Source: Paenibacillus sp. 32O-W (lineage in GTDB: Bacteria > Bacillota > Bacilli > Paenibacillales > NBRC-103111). From it: a DNA stretch of 44,592 bases. This document shows, one piece after another, positions 31,501 through 39,119 of the stretch. A model generated the notes under the pieces. The model did not search any database, was not told the DNA's origin, and worked only from the letters and a program-made list of their open reading frames with translations. Location: positions 1-44,592 of the forward strand of contig NZ_VEGP01000045.1 in NCBI RefSeq assembly GCF_007679495.1, written 5' to 3'. The number at the start of each line of letters is the position of its first letter. Positions within the stretch are counted from its first letter, which is position 1. A program made the translations under genes and the position numbers.

Positions 31501-33651
31501 GTGACTCAAGCGGGATCGCCCAATGGTAAAGCGGTCATTACCGCGCGGAGCGAAGAGGAAAATGCTTTCGTCCAATATACGGTCCAGTTCAAGTCGCTGG
31601 AAGTGTATGGGGATATTCCCCCTAATTTGACGGTCTATCCAATTATGACAGCACGGGCAAGTGACTCGCATAAAGATTATCCGCCGGAAAACGCCATTGA
31701 CAAGGAGCTGGGAACCCGCTGGGCCGGCAAAGGGGAGCAGTGGATCGAATTTGATCTCGGCCAGGAGAGATTGATTTCCTATGTTCTGATGGCTCAATTC
31801 CAGTACTTGAAATATAAATTTGATATTGAGTTATCGACTGACGGAAATCAGTGGACCAAGGTGTACAGCGGCGAGAGCAGCGGATTAACGGAGCTTCTGG
31901 AAGGATACCCGATACCGGACACTTATGCGCGGTATTTGAGAGTGGTAGGTCATGGCAACAACAAGGATGCCTGGAATAATGTCAACGAGATTGTTATTGC
32001 CGGCGATGTGCCTTCCATTAGACTGCTCGGCCCGAATCCGATGTATCTTGAATTGCATCAACCGTATGTTGAACCCGGATACAAGGCGGTAAGTTCCACG
32101 GACGGGGATTTGACCGAACAGGTTAGCGTTACGGGTACGGTTTATACGGATAAACCGGGACGGTATTCCTTGAACTATAATGTACAGAACAGTAAAGGCT
32201 ACTGGGCGGATACGGTAACGAGGACAGTCTATGTAAAGGACCCGACAGACCCGACAGACCCGACAGACCCGACGGACAAGACAGACCCGACGGACCCGAC
32301 AGACCCGACAGACCCGACGGACCCGACAGACCCGACAGACCCGACGGACCCGACAGACCCGACGGACCCGACAGACCCAACGGATCCGACTCCGAGACCG
32401 GGACCGGTAGGCGGTTTCCTGCCTCTAACTTATAAATGGCAGGATGTCCTCTCGGAAAGCGTTTCGGGAGAACAAGTAACGGTCCGGTTGCATGTGGACC
32501 GGTTGAAGAGATTCCTGGATACGAAGCCTGATTCGGCCCCATATCTGGATATTCAAGCTGAGGCAAGCGGAAAGCAATTGACGGTCGAACTGACCGGTGA
32601 AATCGTCCGGCTGCTGGCCGAATGGAATCGTTCTGCCGTACTGAGAATCGATTCAGGATTCGCGGCTTATTTGCTTCCGGTTAAACTGCTGGATGATCCT
32701 GCTATAGCCAAACAGCTTCAAGCCGAGTCTGATGAAGTAGCTTTTGAAATTCAATTGAGCTTGGCTGCCGAGAAGACTACCGCATCGTTAAAACAGCATT
32801 TGCTAAGTCGAGGGATCGAGCAGAAGGCGGATGTCGTGCAATTCGGCATTAGGGCAGCTGCAGAGGGAAGAAGTCTGGAGCTTGACCATTTCGGAGAATA
32901 TGTTCATCGTTCCATAACGATGTCCAGCGAGCAGCCGGACTTCCATCGCTCCACGGTCATTTTATATGATCCGCTGGATTCCGGCCTGTATTTTGTTCCG
33001 TCTGTCTTCAAGAAAACAGACGATGGGTGGAAAGCGGAATTCCAAAGAACCGGCAACAGCTTCTATACGGTAATCAGTCAAGACAGGATGTTCGCAGATA
33101 TGGAAGGGCACTGGGCTTGGAATGAGGTAGCTCTTCTGGCAAACAAGCAAATTGTGGATGGAATGACTGAAAGGGAGTTCGCTCCGGATGCACGTATAAC
33201 ACGTGCCCAATTTACCGCCTTATTGATTAGGGCGCTAGGGTTGTCCGGTGCAGAGGATGGACAAGATTTGCGCTTTACCGATGTGGCCGCCGGAGATTGG
33301 TTTGCCCGGACGGTTGCAGCAGCGGCACAGCACCAACTGGTTGAAGGATACGAAGACGGAAGCTTCCGTCCGGACCAGACTGTCACACGGGAGGAGATGG
33401 CCGTCTTGATGAGCCGCGCATTAAAATTTGTCGGCGGCCCGGAACTGGAGACGTCCGTAAGCAATGCGCCCGATTTTAGGGATGCGGTGCAGATTGGGGC
33501 CTGGGCTCAATCGGCCGTGGAACAATTAGCTGGAATCGGTTTGATTCAAGGAAAATCTCCGGGCTTCTTCCAACCACAGGATAATGCTACAAGAGCAGAA
33601 GCGGCTGCCATGCTGAAACGGCTGCTGGTGCATGTCAACTTCATTAACTAG
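28588..33651 (+). CDS. Large S-layer-anchored surface protein with beta-helix and discoidin domains
   Basis: 1687 aa. Order: signal peptide (1-34); discoidin/F5-8C domain (about 38-170); bacterial Ig-like domain (about 180-285); a further sandwich (about 290-395); a right-handed beta-helix of the pectin-lyase fold (about 445-870, opening near GDDTARIQEAIDQV); a cadherin-like sandwich (about 920-1005); a second discoidin domain (about 1015-1135); a DUF5011-like domain (about 1142-1216); a DPT repeat linker (1218-1268); an unassigned domain (about 1275-1495); and three SLH domains (about 1501-1685) that bind pyruvylated wall polymer. It is probably a cell-bound polysaccharide lyase or hydrolase; the catalytic residues cannot be assigned by eye. 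GTG start with AAAGGTGAGG about 8 bases upstream. The cre-like site and downstream importer suggest regulation by sugar supply. Confidence 0.9.
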   Translation: MSWTNRLSLCLAVLLMLTPWLPAGGGGMSTARAAETEMNVNLAMGKPAYSSSKTSDREAEKAVDGNPTTYWQPLAADRQDMNVWLYVDLGRQETFNKTVIQFKAGRFAEYKIQYSDDGVEWKDAFVKNGSIGSLENIMFEEVTGRYVKLDLSLASDNNVQVAEFEVYNFDGQINPEPDNLQSVYFVNEQGQRYKLNDQIEMTKDEVLTLKAKARLNTGEEVDLEHIPKKFYTSAVQSATIDQNGVVTALQAGASQVFVEVPVQGGGLINEDLWIVVKDPEEFHAEALIAVTDLTHPRMKIEIGQPAVIVPGDVYPEIPVRANVDASISMEVQVNGSTIVGPSNPVAFAKGEEKALTIPGTADVPGQYTVKLKIEAGGEIYYDAFYFTVLEADAVPAGQSSVAFLNDQGKMVYVPDYKGNQILDFSNSGYMGGGVRLPDVQARIALEPGEGDDTARIQEAIDQVSLMPVGPDGFRGAVLLKQGTFRVAGTLNIHTGGVVLRGEGKGEDGTIILGTGKAARNLVVIGPNTAPVVDNGSSVEITDLFVPSGSRTFHVKDASGYQVGDTVMVRRVGNSRWIHEIGMDHIYMRPGGSGTNQWTPFNLDFDRVITAIDGNQITVDAPLANSIERRWGGGLMLKYNDEARIEHVGVENIRVVSEFDPSIKDTTNDNGKTDPYYADEQHAERFVVFNSVKNGWVREVTGYHLSYALVQIGRHAKWITVQDSEQYDMVSIITGGRRYSFYIQGQLNLVQRTYAETSRHAFVFDSRVQGPNVFLDSQSTKDYNTSEPHHRWSVGGLFDNISARINIRDRAWLGSGHGWSGANYVTWNTEGGLVSQQPPTAQNYAIGHIPNNDGINVSPLVPSSYDPRPRNNGFWEHEGMHVTPGSLYKQQLKERLGTEALENIKRTPVGGGDLDVPDSDFGDLPLLKEILVNGEALPGFSPDKFDYTYELPVGTQEVPQVAAKGQPGSTVEVTQAGSPNGKAVITARSEEENAFVQYTVQFKSLEVYGDIPPNLTVYPIMTARASDSHKDYPPENAIDKELGTRWAGKGEQWIEFDLGQERLISYVLMAQFQYLKYKFDIELSTDGNQWTKVYSGESSGLTELLEGYPIPDTYARYLRVVGHGNNKDAWNNVNEIVIAGDVPSIRLLGPNPMYLELHQPYVEPGYKAVSSTDGDLTEQVSVTGTVYTDKPGRYSLNYNVQNSKGYWADTVTRTVYVKDPTDPTDPTDPTDKTDPTDPTDPTDPTDPTDPTDPTDPTDPTDPTDPTDPTPRPGPVGGFLPLTYKWQDVLSESVSGEQVTVRLHVDRLKRFLDTKPDSAPYLDIQAEASGKQLTVELTGEIVRLLAEWNRSAVLRIDSGFAAYLLPVKLLDDPAIAKQLQAESDEVAFEIQLSLAAEKTTASLKQHLLSRGIEQKADVVQFGIRAAAEGRSLELDHFGEYVHRSITMSSEQPDFHRSTVILYDPLDSGLYFVPSVFKKTDDGWKAEFQRTGNSFYTVISQDRMFADMEGHWAWNEVALLANKQIVDGMTEREFAPDARITRAQFTALLIRALGLSGAEDGQDLRFTDVAAGDWFARTVAAAAQHQLVEGYEDGSFRPDQTVTREEMAVLMSRALKFVGGPELETSVSNAPDFRDAVQIGAWAQSAVEQLAGIGLIQGKSPGFFQPQDNATRAEAAAMLKRLLVHVNFIN
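32239..32391 (+). repeat. 17 x 9-bp tandem repeat encoding Asp-Pro-Thr
   Basis: Seventeen units of GACCCGACA/G encode 16 DPT and one DKT. Copies differ mostly at the last base (A or G) in interspersed blocks, suggesting expansion by slippage or unequal exchange. It forms an extended, possibly glycosylated linker between the sugar-binding part and the SLH anchor. The length keeps the frame whatever the copy number. Confidence 0.95.
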
Positions 33652-33654
33652 CGC

Positions 33655-33945
33655 ATGCAGGTGAATTCGCGCAAGCGGTCGCGGGGCAATAAGGTCTGGG
33701 ATCGCTACGGCATGCCGTCCAATCGAAGCTTCTGGCCCGGACTTGCTCTGCTCGCCCCTGCGATAGTGGGAACGGACATTGCGGCCATTCTCGCGCTGTC
33801 GTTCGGTTCCCCTCGAAAATCGGTGCTTATATGGATGACGGCCAGCCTGGCGATATGGACAATGCTGTTGGCTTATGGTACGGTCTACGGGCTGTCCTTT
33901 GTCGAGTATTTCCGCCGGGAGGAGAATGAAAGCCTACGGAACTGA
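33655..33945 (+). CDS. Small two-helix membrane protein, unknown
   Basis: 96 aa, starting 3 bp after the SLH gene's stop. A basic N-terminus (NSRKRSRGNK) precedes two hydrophobic segments (about 28-50 and 58-82) and a charged tail (YFRREENE). I recognise no family. No good ribosome site precedes the ATG at 33655, so translation would depend on coupling to the upstream gene; an internal ATG at 33712 is an alternative. Its last codons and stop lie inside a dispersed repeat, so the natural C-terminus may have been altered by that repeat. Confidence 0.5.
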   Translation: MQVNSRKRSRGNKVWDRYGMPSNRSFWPGLALLAPAIVGTDIAAILALSFGSPRKSVLIWMTASLAIWTMLLAYGTVYGLSFVEYFRREENESLRN

Positions 33946-34113
33946 GAGGCGTTATTCAACGAAATATCGCCATTCTTTAAAGTTAACGGAACTGTACGCC
34001 GTTATTGGCTGGAATTCGCGAAGTATTGCCATCGAAATAAGTAAATAACGGTACTGAGTTCCATTAGGATTACAATACGGCCAAAATCAATGAAATAAGG
34101 TCGCTGACTTCCG
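33937..34113. repeat. Head-to-head 50-bp repeat array (dispersed-repeat type)
   Basis: Four copies of a unit beginning CGGAACTnAGnGnCGTTATT: 33937-33956 and 33987-34006 on the plus strand, then 34044-34063 and 34094-34113 on the minus strand. Both pairs are spaced by exactly 50 bp, so two direct units face two inverted ones. The region is non-coding apart from overlapping the stop of the 96-aa gene. I recall similar intergenic repeats in Paenibacillus genomes but cannot check this here. Confidence 0.75.
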
Positions 34114-34138
34114 CTACTGTCACAACAAATTTCCAAAC

Positions 34139-34192
34139 GGGGCTGCCCATTGGCCATCTTCGATGGCTTTCGGGACAGCCCCTTTATTATGT
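34139..34192 (+). terminator. Terminator after the repeat array
   Basis: GGGGCTGCCC pairs with GGGACAGCCCC (one bulge or mismatch), with a second perfect inner stem GCCATC-TTC-GATGGC, followed by TTTATTAT. It would end transcripts from the surface-protein gene before the importer operon. Confidence 0.7.
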
Positions 34193-34387
34193 CCAATCGA
34201 AGCTTCCGGCCCAAATAAGCTGAGTCCGGACGGTTGCATGCAATCGCAAAATCGCTGTAATTGATTCCATCTGCCGCCAATCGTAAAAAAACACAACTCA
34301 GGGAGGATAACTCCATTGTCTCTGATGCCGCTTTCAGAGTAAGATCAGCCATATGAGAACTTCAGTTTAATGGGGGGAGAGGTGCAG

Positions 34388-35344
34388 ATGGCTAGCAAAA
34401 TCCAGCCTTCCGATCGGGTCCAATACCGATTTGCCAACAAACGAGAGCTTTGGGGAATGGTGCGAAAATATAAAGCGCTTTACTTGCTTTCAATTCCGGG
34501 GATTATTTATTTTATTATTTTTAAATACATCCCCTTATTCGGGAGCGCCATGGCTTTTCAGAATTATAATCTGTTCAAAGGGTTTTGGGGAAGCGAATGG
34601 GTCGGGTTGGCACATTTTAAACGAATGTTCGCCTACGACGAATTTCTAACTATTTTCAAAAATACTTTATTGATTGGTTTGTATGATCTGTTCATCGCCT
34701 TCCCGATTCCAATCCTCCTGGCGCTGCTGCTCAACGAGATGCGCATTATTGTCTACAAAAGAATTCTGCAAACGATCGTTTACATGCCGCACTTCCTGTC
34801 CTGGGTCATAATTGGCGGAATCGCCATCGGAATTCTGTCGCCGACGACCGGAGTCGTTAACGAAATCCTCGGCCGGTTCGGGGTGGAGCCGATATATTTC
34901 CTTGGAGAAGAATCCTACATCCGCAGTATTCTGATCGGCTCCGGCATTTGGAAAGACAGCGGATGGGGAACGATCATTTACTTGGCCGCTCTGGCCGGCA
35001 TTAATCCGGAACTGTATGAGTCTGCCGTCATAGACGGGGCCAATCGCTGGCGCCAAACGATTTCGATTACGATTCCATCGATTCTTCCTACGATCATGAT
35101 TCTTTTCCTGCTCCACATCGGCAATTTCCTTGATTTCGGATTCGAGAGGGTTTATGTCTTCTTGAATTCCTTGAATGCGGACAAGGGAGAGATTCTCGAC
35201 ACCTACATCTATAGGGCCGGTCTGCTGGAGAAGCAGTACAGCTATACGACGGCCATCGGTTTATTCAAATCCGTAGTCGGACTTCTGCTGATCATGATTG
35301 GCAACACCTTAAGCAAGAAGGCAACCGGAGACTCACTTTATTAA
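34388..35344 (+). CDS. Carbohydrate ABC permease, LplB type
   Basis: 318 aa with six membrane helices. It opens with the LplB-like YLLSIPGIIYFIIFKYIPLFG, includes GWGTIIYLAALAGINPELYE and the ATPase-coupling EAA loop ESAVIDGANRWRQTISITIP, and ends GNTLSKKATGDSLY. This subfamily imports oligosaccharides and shares a genome-encoded MsmK-type ATPase, absent here as usual. The ATG at 34388 is preferred to 34370 because GGAGAGG lies just upstream of it. First gene of the importer operon, 15 bp before the second permease. Confidence 0.92.
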   Translation: MASKIQPSDRVQYRFANKRELWGMVRKYKALYLLSIPGIIYFIIFKYIPLFGSAMAFQNYNLFKGFWGSEWVGLAHFKRMFAYDEFLTIFKNTLLIGLYDLFIAFPIPILLALLLNEMRIIVYKRILQTIVYMPHFLSWVIIGGIAIGILSPTTGVVNEILGRFGVEPIYFLGEESYIRSILIGSGIWKDSGWGTIIYLAALAGINPELYESAVIDGANRWRQTISITIPSILPTIMILFLLHIGNFLDFGFERVYVFLNSLNADKGEILDTYIYRAGLLEKQYSYTTAIGLFKSVVGLLLIMIGNTLSKKATGDSLY

Positions 35345-35359
35345 GGCAGGTGTAGAGAA

Positions 35360-36232
35360 ATGAAAAGAATGAGCAAGGGAGAACGAATTTTTCAGGTTTT
35401 CAATTACTTTATAATCACGCTGATCGCCTTAAGCATGCTGCTTCCAATTTTGCATGTGCTGGCTCAATCCTTAAGCGGTGAACTGGCTATTAACTCGGGA
35501 AAGGTGACGATACTTCCTGTAGATTTCACATTCGTCAACTACCAGATTGTTCTTAAAGATATGTCGGTTTGGAGAGCGTTTATGGTGAGTGTTGTCGTGA
35601 CGGTGTTCGGAACCTTGTTCAATCTGGCGGCAACGGCCTCACTGGCTTATCCGTTATCCAGATCGGAATATTTGGGACGCAGGTACGTGCTCATGATGGT
35701 GCTGCTAACGTTTATTTTCAGCGCACCGCTGATTCCAAACTACTTGCTGATCCGTTCCCTGGGGATGCTCGATACTTTATGGGCGCTGATCATTCCGGGA
35801 GCCATAAGTGCTTACAATCTGTTCATCATGCGGTCATTCTTTAATAACCTGCCGGGTGAATTGATTGACTCCGGAAGGATCGATGGTGCCGGCGAGATGA
35901 GAATTCTGTGGAGCATCGTGCTTCCGCTGTCCAAGCCGGCTATGGCTACGATGGGACTCTTCTATGCCGTATCCCACTGGAATTCGTATTCCAGTGCCAT
36001 GTACTATATTAACAACAGGGCCCTGTACCCGCTTCAAGTTCGTCTGCGGGAGATCGTCATTACCGATACATTCGGGGAAATGGATTCCTCCTTTGAAAAT
36101 CTGGCCAATATGTCTCCAGAAGGGATGAAAATGGCGGTCATTGCGATTTCTACGCTGCCCATTATGATGGTCTATCCTTTCTTGCAGAAGTATTTCATTA
36201 AAGGAATGCTTATCGGTTCCATTAAATCGTAA
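35360..36232 (+). CDS. Carbohydrate ABC permease, YtcP type
   Basis: 290 aa with six helices, the usual partner of LplB-type permeases. It has the family phrase LHVLAQSLSG, the EAA loop GELIDSGRIDGAGEMRILWS and the C-terminal QKYFIKGMLIGSIKS. GGCAGGTG lies upstream of the ATG. It forms a heterodimeric channel with the preceding product and receives sugars from the lipoprotein encoded next. Confidence 0.93.
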   Translation: MKRMSKGERIFQVFNYFIITLIALSMLLPILHVLAQSLSGELAINSGKVTILPVDFTFVNYQIVLKDMSVWRAFMVSVVVTVFGTLFNLAATASLAYPLSRSEYLGRRYVLMMVLLTFIFSAPLIPNYLLIRSLGMLDTLWALIIPGAISAYNLFIMRSFFNNLPGELIDSGRIDGAGEMRILWSIVLPLSKPAMATMGLFYAVSHWNSYSSAMYYINNRALYPLQVRLREIVITDTFGEMDSSFENLANMSPEGMKMAVIAISTLPIMMVYPFLQKYFIKGMLIGSIKS

Positions 36233-36275
36233 AAGAACACAAGGCATAATAAAATTCCCAATACAAGGGAAGAAG

Positions 36276-36316
36276 AGCAAACGTTATCATTGGTAACAAG
36301 ACTGGAAACGTTATCA
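36276..36316 (+). promoter_or_regulatory. Two cre-like operators upstream of the solute-binding gene
   Basis: TGGAAACGTTATCA (36303-36316) matches TGNAANCGNWNNCA at every fixed position; AGCAAACGTTATCA (36276-36289) matches with one mismatch. The shared core AAACGTTATCA is repeated 27 bp apart. The pair lies 28-68 bp before the ATG, so the binding protein may be controlled apart from the permeases by CcpA or a local LacI-type repressor. Confidence 0.6.
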
Positions 36317-36343
36317 ATACAATTATAGAAAGAAGGGGTAAAC

Positions 36344-37930
36344 ATGAAAAAGGCATGGGGTCTGGCATTAGCCGGGGTTCTGGCTGTAACGACTCTCTCC
36401 GGCTGTGCCGGCGGAGGCAAGGAAGCTTCACCATCTCCCAATACGGGGGCAGGGGAGGAAAAGCCCGGCGATGCCAAGAAGGAGCCGACGAAGTTCTCGA
36501 TTTCCTTCTCTACGTCCGGGAACCCATATTTGGAGTCTTCTCCCGACATTAATAAGGACAAATGGGTATTGAAGCTGGAAGAGCTGACCAACACCGATCT
36601 TAACATTATTCCTGTGTCGCATAAGGAATTCGATCAGAAAATGAGCTTGATGTTCGCCGGTAACGACATTCCGGACGTCGTCGGAAATCTGAGAGGCGGC
36701 CCAACGACTTCATCTATGGCCGGATCGGTGGAAGCCGGAGTGTTCAGACCTCTGGACGATTTGCTGAAAGAGCATGCCCCGAATCTGATGGCCCAGGTTC
36801 CTAAAGAAGCTTGGGAAGAGACCAGCTTTGAAGGAAAAATATACGGAATTCCGCTGTGGATCTCCAATCCTTCCCGGCGTGCAACCTTCCTTCGCACCGA
36901 TCTTCTGGAAAAAACCGGTTTGCCAATGCCGAAGACGGCGGACGAATTTCTCGATGTTCTGCGGGCATTCAAAGAATTGGGAGTGGAATACCCGTACCAG
37001 TTCCGAGAAAATTTCAAGTATGCCGATACTTTCCTGGGAGCTTACGACGTGCTGCCTTTCCAATTTGAACTGCAAGACGGCCAGGTCGTACCGAAATTTT
37101 TTGACGTAGAGAATATGACCAAAGCATTGGAAGCTTATAAGGCCATGTATGATGAAGGCCTGATTCCCAAAGATTTCGCAACGGTGACACAAGCCGATTA
37201 CACCAAAAACATCAGTGCGGGCAAGGCGGGAATGTGGGCTGCCAATGCGGAAGGGCTGGCCGGGTTTAGAACGAAAATCAAGGAAGCCGATCCCAACAGC
37301 AGAGTGGATATTGTCGCTTCGCCGACAGGCACGGACGGCAAGGGAGGTCTTCAGCACGTTGCTGCTATTTCACAAACCTATTATATTAATAGCAAGGTGA
37401 GTGAAGAAACAGCGATCGACATCATTAAGTTCTTCGACTGGATGACGACGGAAGAAGCGGAAATGTTCTTCTCTTTCGGAATCGAAGGCGATACTTACAC
37501 GATAGAAAATGGCAAGGTTAATTACAAATTCCCGGTAACCAAAGAGGAAGTGGACGAGGAAGGCTTCCGCAGCGGGAATCTCTGGATGGTTCACGACGGC
37601 ACTTATAGAAAGAAATTGGCGGAATTAACCGAGGACGGCAAAGATATGCTGGACGCTTTCGATAACATTCTCGCCCACGAAGGTCGTCCGGGAATTACAT
37701 TCAACCCTAGTCTGAGCAGCTTCACGAAATATCCGGATCTGGCTCCGGGCGGAGATGTCGGACCGAAGCTCATACTGGATCATATGATCAAGATGATCTA
37801 CGGGAAGGAGCCAATCTCCGACTGGCCTAAAGTCATCGAGGAATATAAGGCCAAGGGCGGAGATGAAATCATTAAGGAAGCGACGGAAAGATATAAAAAC
37901 AACGATGGGGTCATCGACCGCACGAAGTGA
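36344..37930 (+). CDS. Carbohydrate-binding lipoprotein, LplA type
   Basis: 528 aa. Lipoprotein signal peptide with LSGC, lipidated C21, then a Gly/Glu/Lys-rich spacer. The mature part has the LplA/YtcQ pattern: LTNTDLNIIPVS, MFAGNDIPDVVG, GVFRPLDDLLKEHAPNL, YGIPLW and RTDLLEKTGLPMPKTADEFL. AGAAGGGG lies upstream of the ATG. It captures oligosaccharide for the two permeases encoded just before it. A 166-bp gap with its own promoter separates it from the regulator genes that follow. Confidence 0.93.
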   Translation: MKKAWGLALAGVLAVTTLSGCAGGGKEASPSPNTGAGEEKPGDAKKEPTKFSISFSTSGNPYLESSPDINKDKWVLKLEELTNTDLNIIPVSHKEFDQKMSLMFAGNDIPDVVGNLRGGPTTSSMAGSVEAGVFRPLDDLLKEHAPNLMAQVPKEAWEETSFEGKIYGIPLWISNPSRRATFLRTDLLEKTGLPMPKTADEFLDVLRAFKELGVEYPYQFRENFKYADTFLGAYDVLPFQFELQDGQVVPKFFDVENMTKALEAYKAMYDEGLIPKDFATVTQADYTKNISAGKAGMWAANAEGLAGFRTKIKEADPNSRVDIVASPTGTDGKGGLQHVAAISQTYYINSKVSEETAIDIIKFFDWMTTEEAEMFFSFGIEGDTYTIENGKVNYKFPVTKEEVDEEGFRSGNLWMVHDGTYRKKLAELTEDGKDMLDAFDNILAHEGRPGITFNPSLSSFTKYPDLAPGGDVGPKLILDHMIKMIYGKEPISDWPKVIEEYKAKGGDEIIKEATERYKNNDGVIDRTK

Positions 37931-37958
37931 TCTTCCATCGATCCCCGGGGAGAATAGT

Positions 37959-37988
37959 TTTACAACAGCCAAGCCCCGGGGCTATAAT
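37959..37988 (+). promoter_or_regulatory. Sigma-A-type promoter of the YesN/YesM-type operon
   Basis: TTTACA (37959-37964) and a perfect TATAAT (37983-37988) are 18 bp apart, predicting a start near 37995. Two CCCCGGGG palindromes (37942-37950 and 37973-37980) sit upstream of and within the spacer; the second overlaps the promoter and could be an operator. Confidence 0.65.
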
Positions 37989-38096
37989 AGACGTGACTTC
38001 AGTACATGTGATAGTCAATCATTCGGTATCTGCTGCGACGTTCGTTCGGGCGGATACTTTTTTCCATCCATATATGGGGAGAAGGGGGACGAGGCT

Positions 38097-39119
38097 GTGA
38101 ATTTACTTATCGTTGATGACGAGCCGGTCATCCGCAAAGGTTTGGTCCGGATGGCCGAGCAGTATCATTCGTCTCTTGCCAGCATATATACCGCCAATAA
38201 TGGTGTGCACGCGCTGGAGGTTGTCCAGGAGTATAAGCCGGAAATCATCTTCACGGACATCCGGATGCCCAAGATGGACGGGCTGGAACTATGCAGGCAT
38301 ATTCATGAGCAGTACGATCATATTCAAACCGTAGTCATTTCCGGTTACGGGGATTTTGCTTATGCTCAGCAGTGCTTGACTTACGGGGTAAAGCACTATT
38401 TATTGAAGCCGGTTACAAAACCTGATGTTCATGCCATATTGGACAAATTGCTGAACAAGCCGGTCAAGGGCTACATTCCCATATCCAGGTATGTGGAATG
38501 GATGGATCAGGCGGATCAATGCATCTGGTCCCTGGACCAGGAGAAGTTGAGGAAGCTGGTTCAGCAGTGGAAAGAGGACTGCTTCTCCACAGGAATGAAT
38601 GCGCTTCAATGCAGCGAATTGCTTAAAGATTGTATAAGCATGCTTGAGAGAAGGCTGCAGGCTAGAGACTCCTCTTTTCCCCGGATCTCCTCGGAATATA
38701 TGGGAGCGCGGACCCGGGAGGAAGCATTCGATTTTTTCGAACGGCAGTTGGAGCGGATCATGGATGAGCTGAGCCTGAAAAGAAACGGCCGGTTCAAGGA
38801 TCCTCTGGAGGAGGCGAAGGCCTATATCGAGCTTCATCTGTCCGAGGAAATCTCCCTCGAGGAGGTTGCGGAGAAAGCCGGATTTACGCCCAATTACTTC
38901 AGCTCCCTGTTCAAAAAGATGACGAACGAAACCTTCGTCCAATACCGGATCAAGAGAAGGATGGAGAAAGCGCAGCAGCTGCTCGCGGTTCCGCATTTTC
39001 GCATTGTGGATGTCGCGGCGGAGGTCGGATACGAGGACTATCCCCATTTTACGAAGATGTTTAAAAAAGTGACCGGTCAGTCTCCGTCGGAATACCGGGC
39101 CAAGCTGGGGATTAAATGA
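38097..39119 (+). CDS. AraC-type response regulator, YesN family
   Basis: 340 aa. The receiver domain (1-120) has D7/D8, phospho-acceptor D54 in FTDIRMPKMDG and LLKPV. The C-terminal AraC domain (about 238-340) has two helix-turn-helix units: ISLEEVAEKAGFTPNYFSSL and IVDVAAEVGYEDYPHFTKMF. The true start is the GTG at 38097, 7 bases after AAGGGGG; the frame stays open upstream to 37863 but that part is non-homologous. It overlaps the kinase gene by 4 bp. It probably activates the adjacent importer genes on phosphorylation. Confidence 0.93.
   Translation: MNLLIVDDEPVIRKGLVRMAEQYHSSLASIYTANNGVHALEVVQEYKPEIIFTDIRMPKMDGLELCRHIHEQYDHIQTVVISGYGDFAYAQQCLTYGVKHYLLKPVTKPDVHAILDKLLNKPVKGYIPISRYVEWMDQADQCIWSLDQEKLRKLVQQWKEDCFSTGMNALQCSELLKDCISMLERRLQARDSSFPRISSEYMGARTREEAFDFFERQLERIMDELSLKRNGRFKDPLEEAKAYIELHLSEEISLEEVAEKAGFTPNYFSSLFKKMTNETFVQYRIKRRMEKAQQLLAVPHFRIVDVAAEVGYEDYPHFTKMFKKVTGQSPSEYRAKLGIK

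Noticed and set aside
32239-32391. CRISPR-like regular repeats
   Set aside because: Units are 9 bp without spacers and lie in frame inside a coding sequence.
36710-37357. Antisense open frame within the LplA-type gene
   Set aside because: A shadow of a well-recognised lipoprotein gene, with no family features or ribosome site.
37863-38096. N-terminal extension of the AraC-type regulator
   Set aside because: The extension overlaps the 3' end of the binding-protein gene and spans the promoter and leader; the GTG at 38097 has a good ribosome site and starts the receiver domain.
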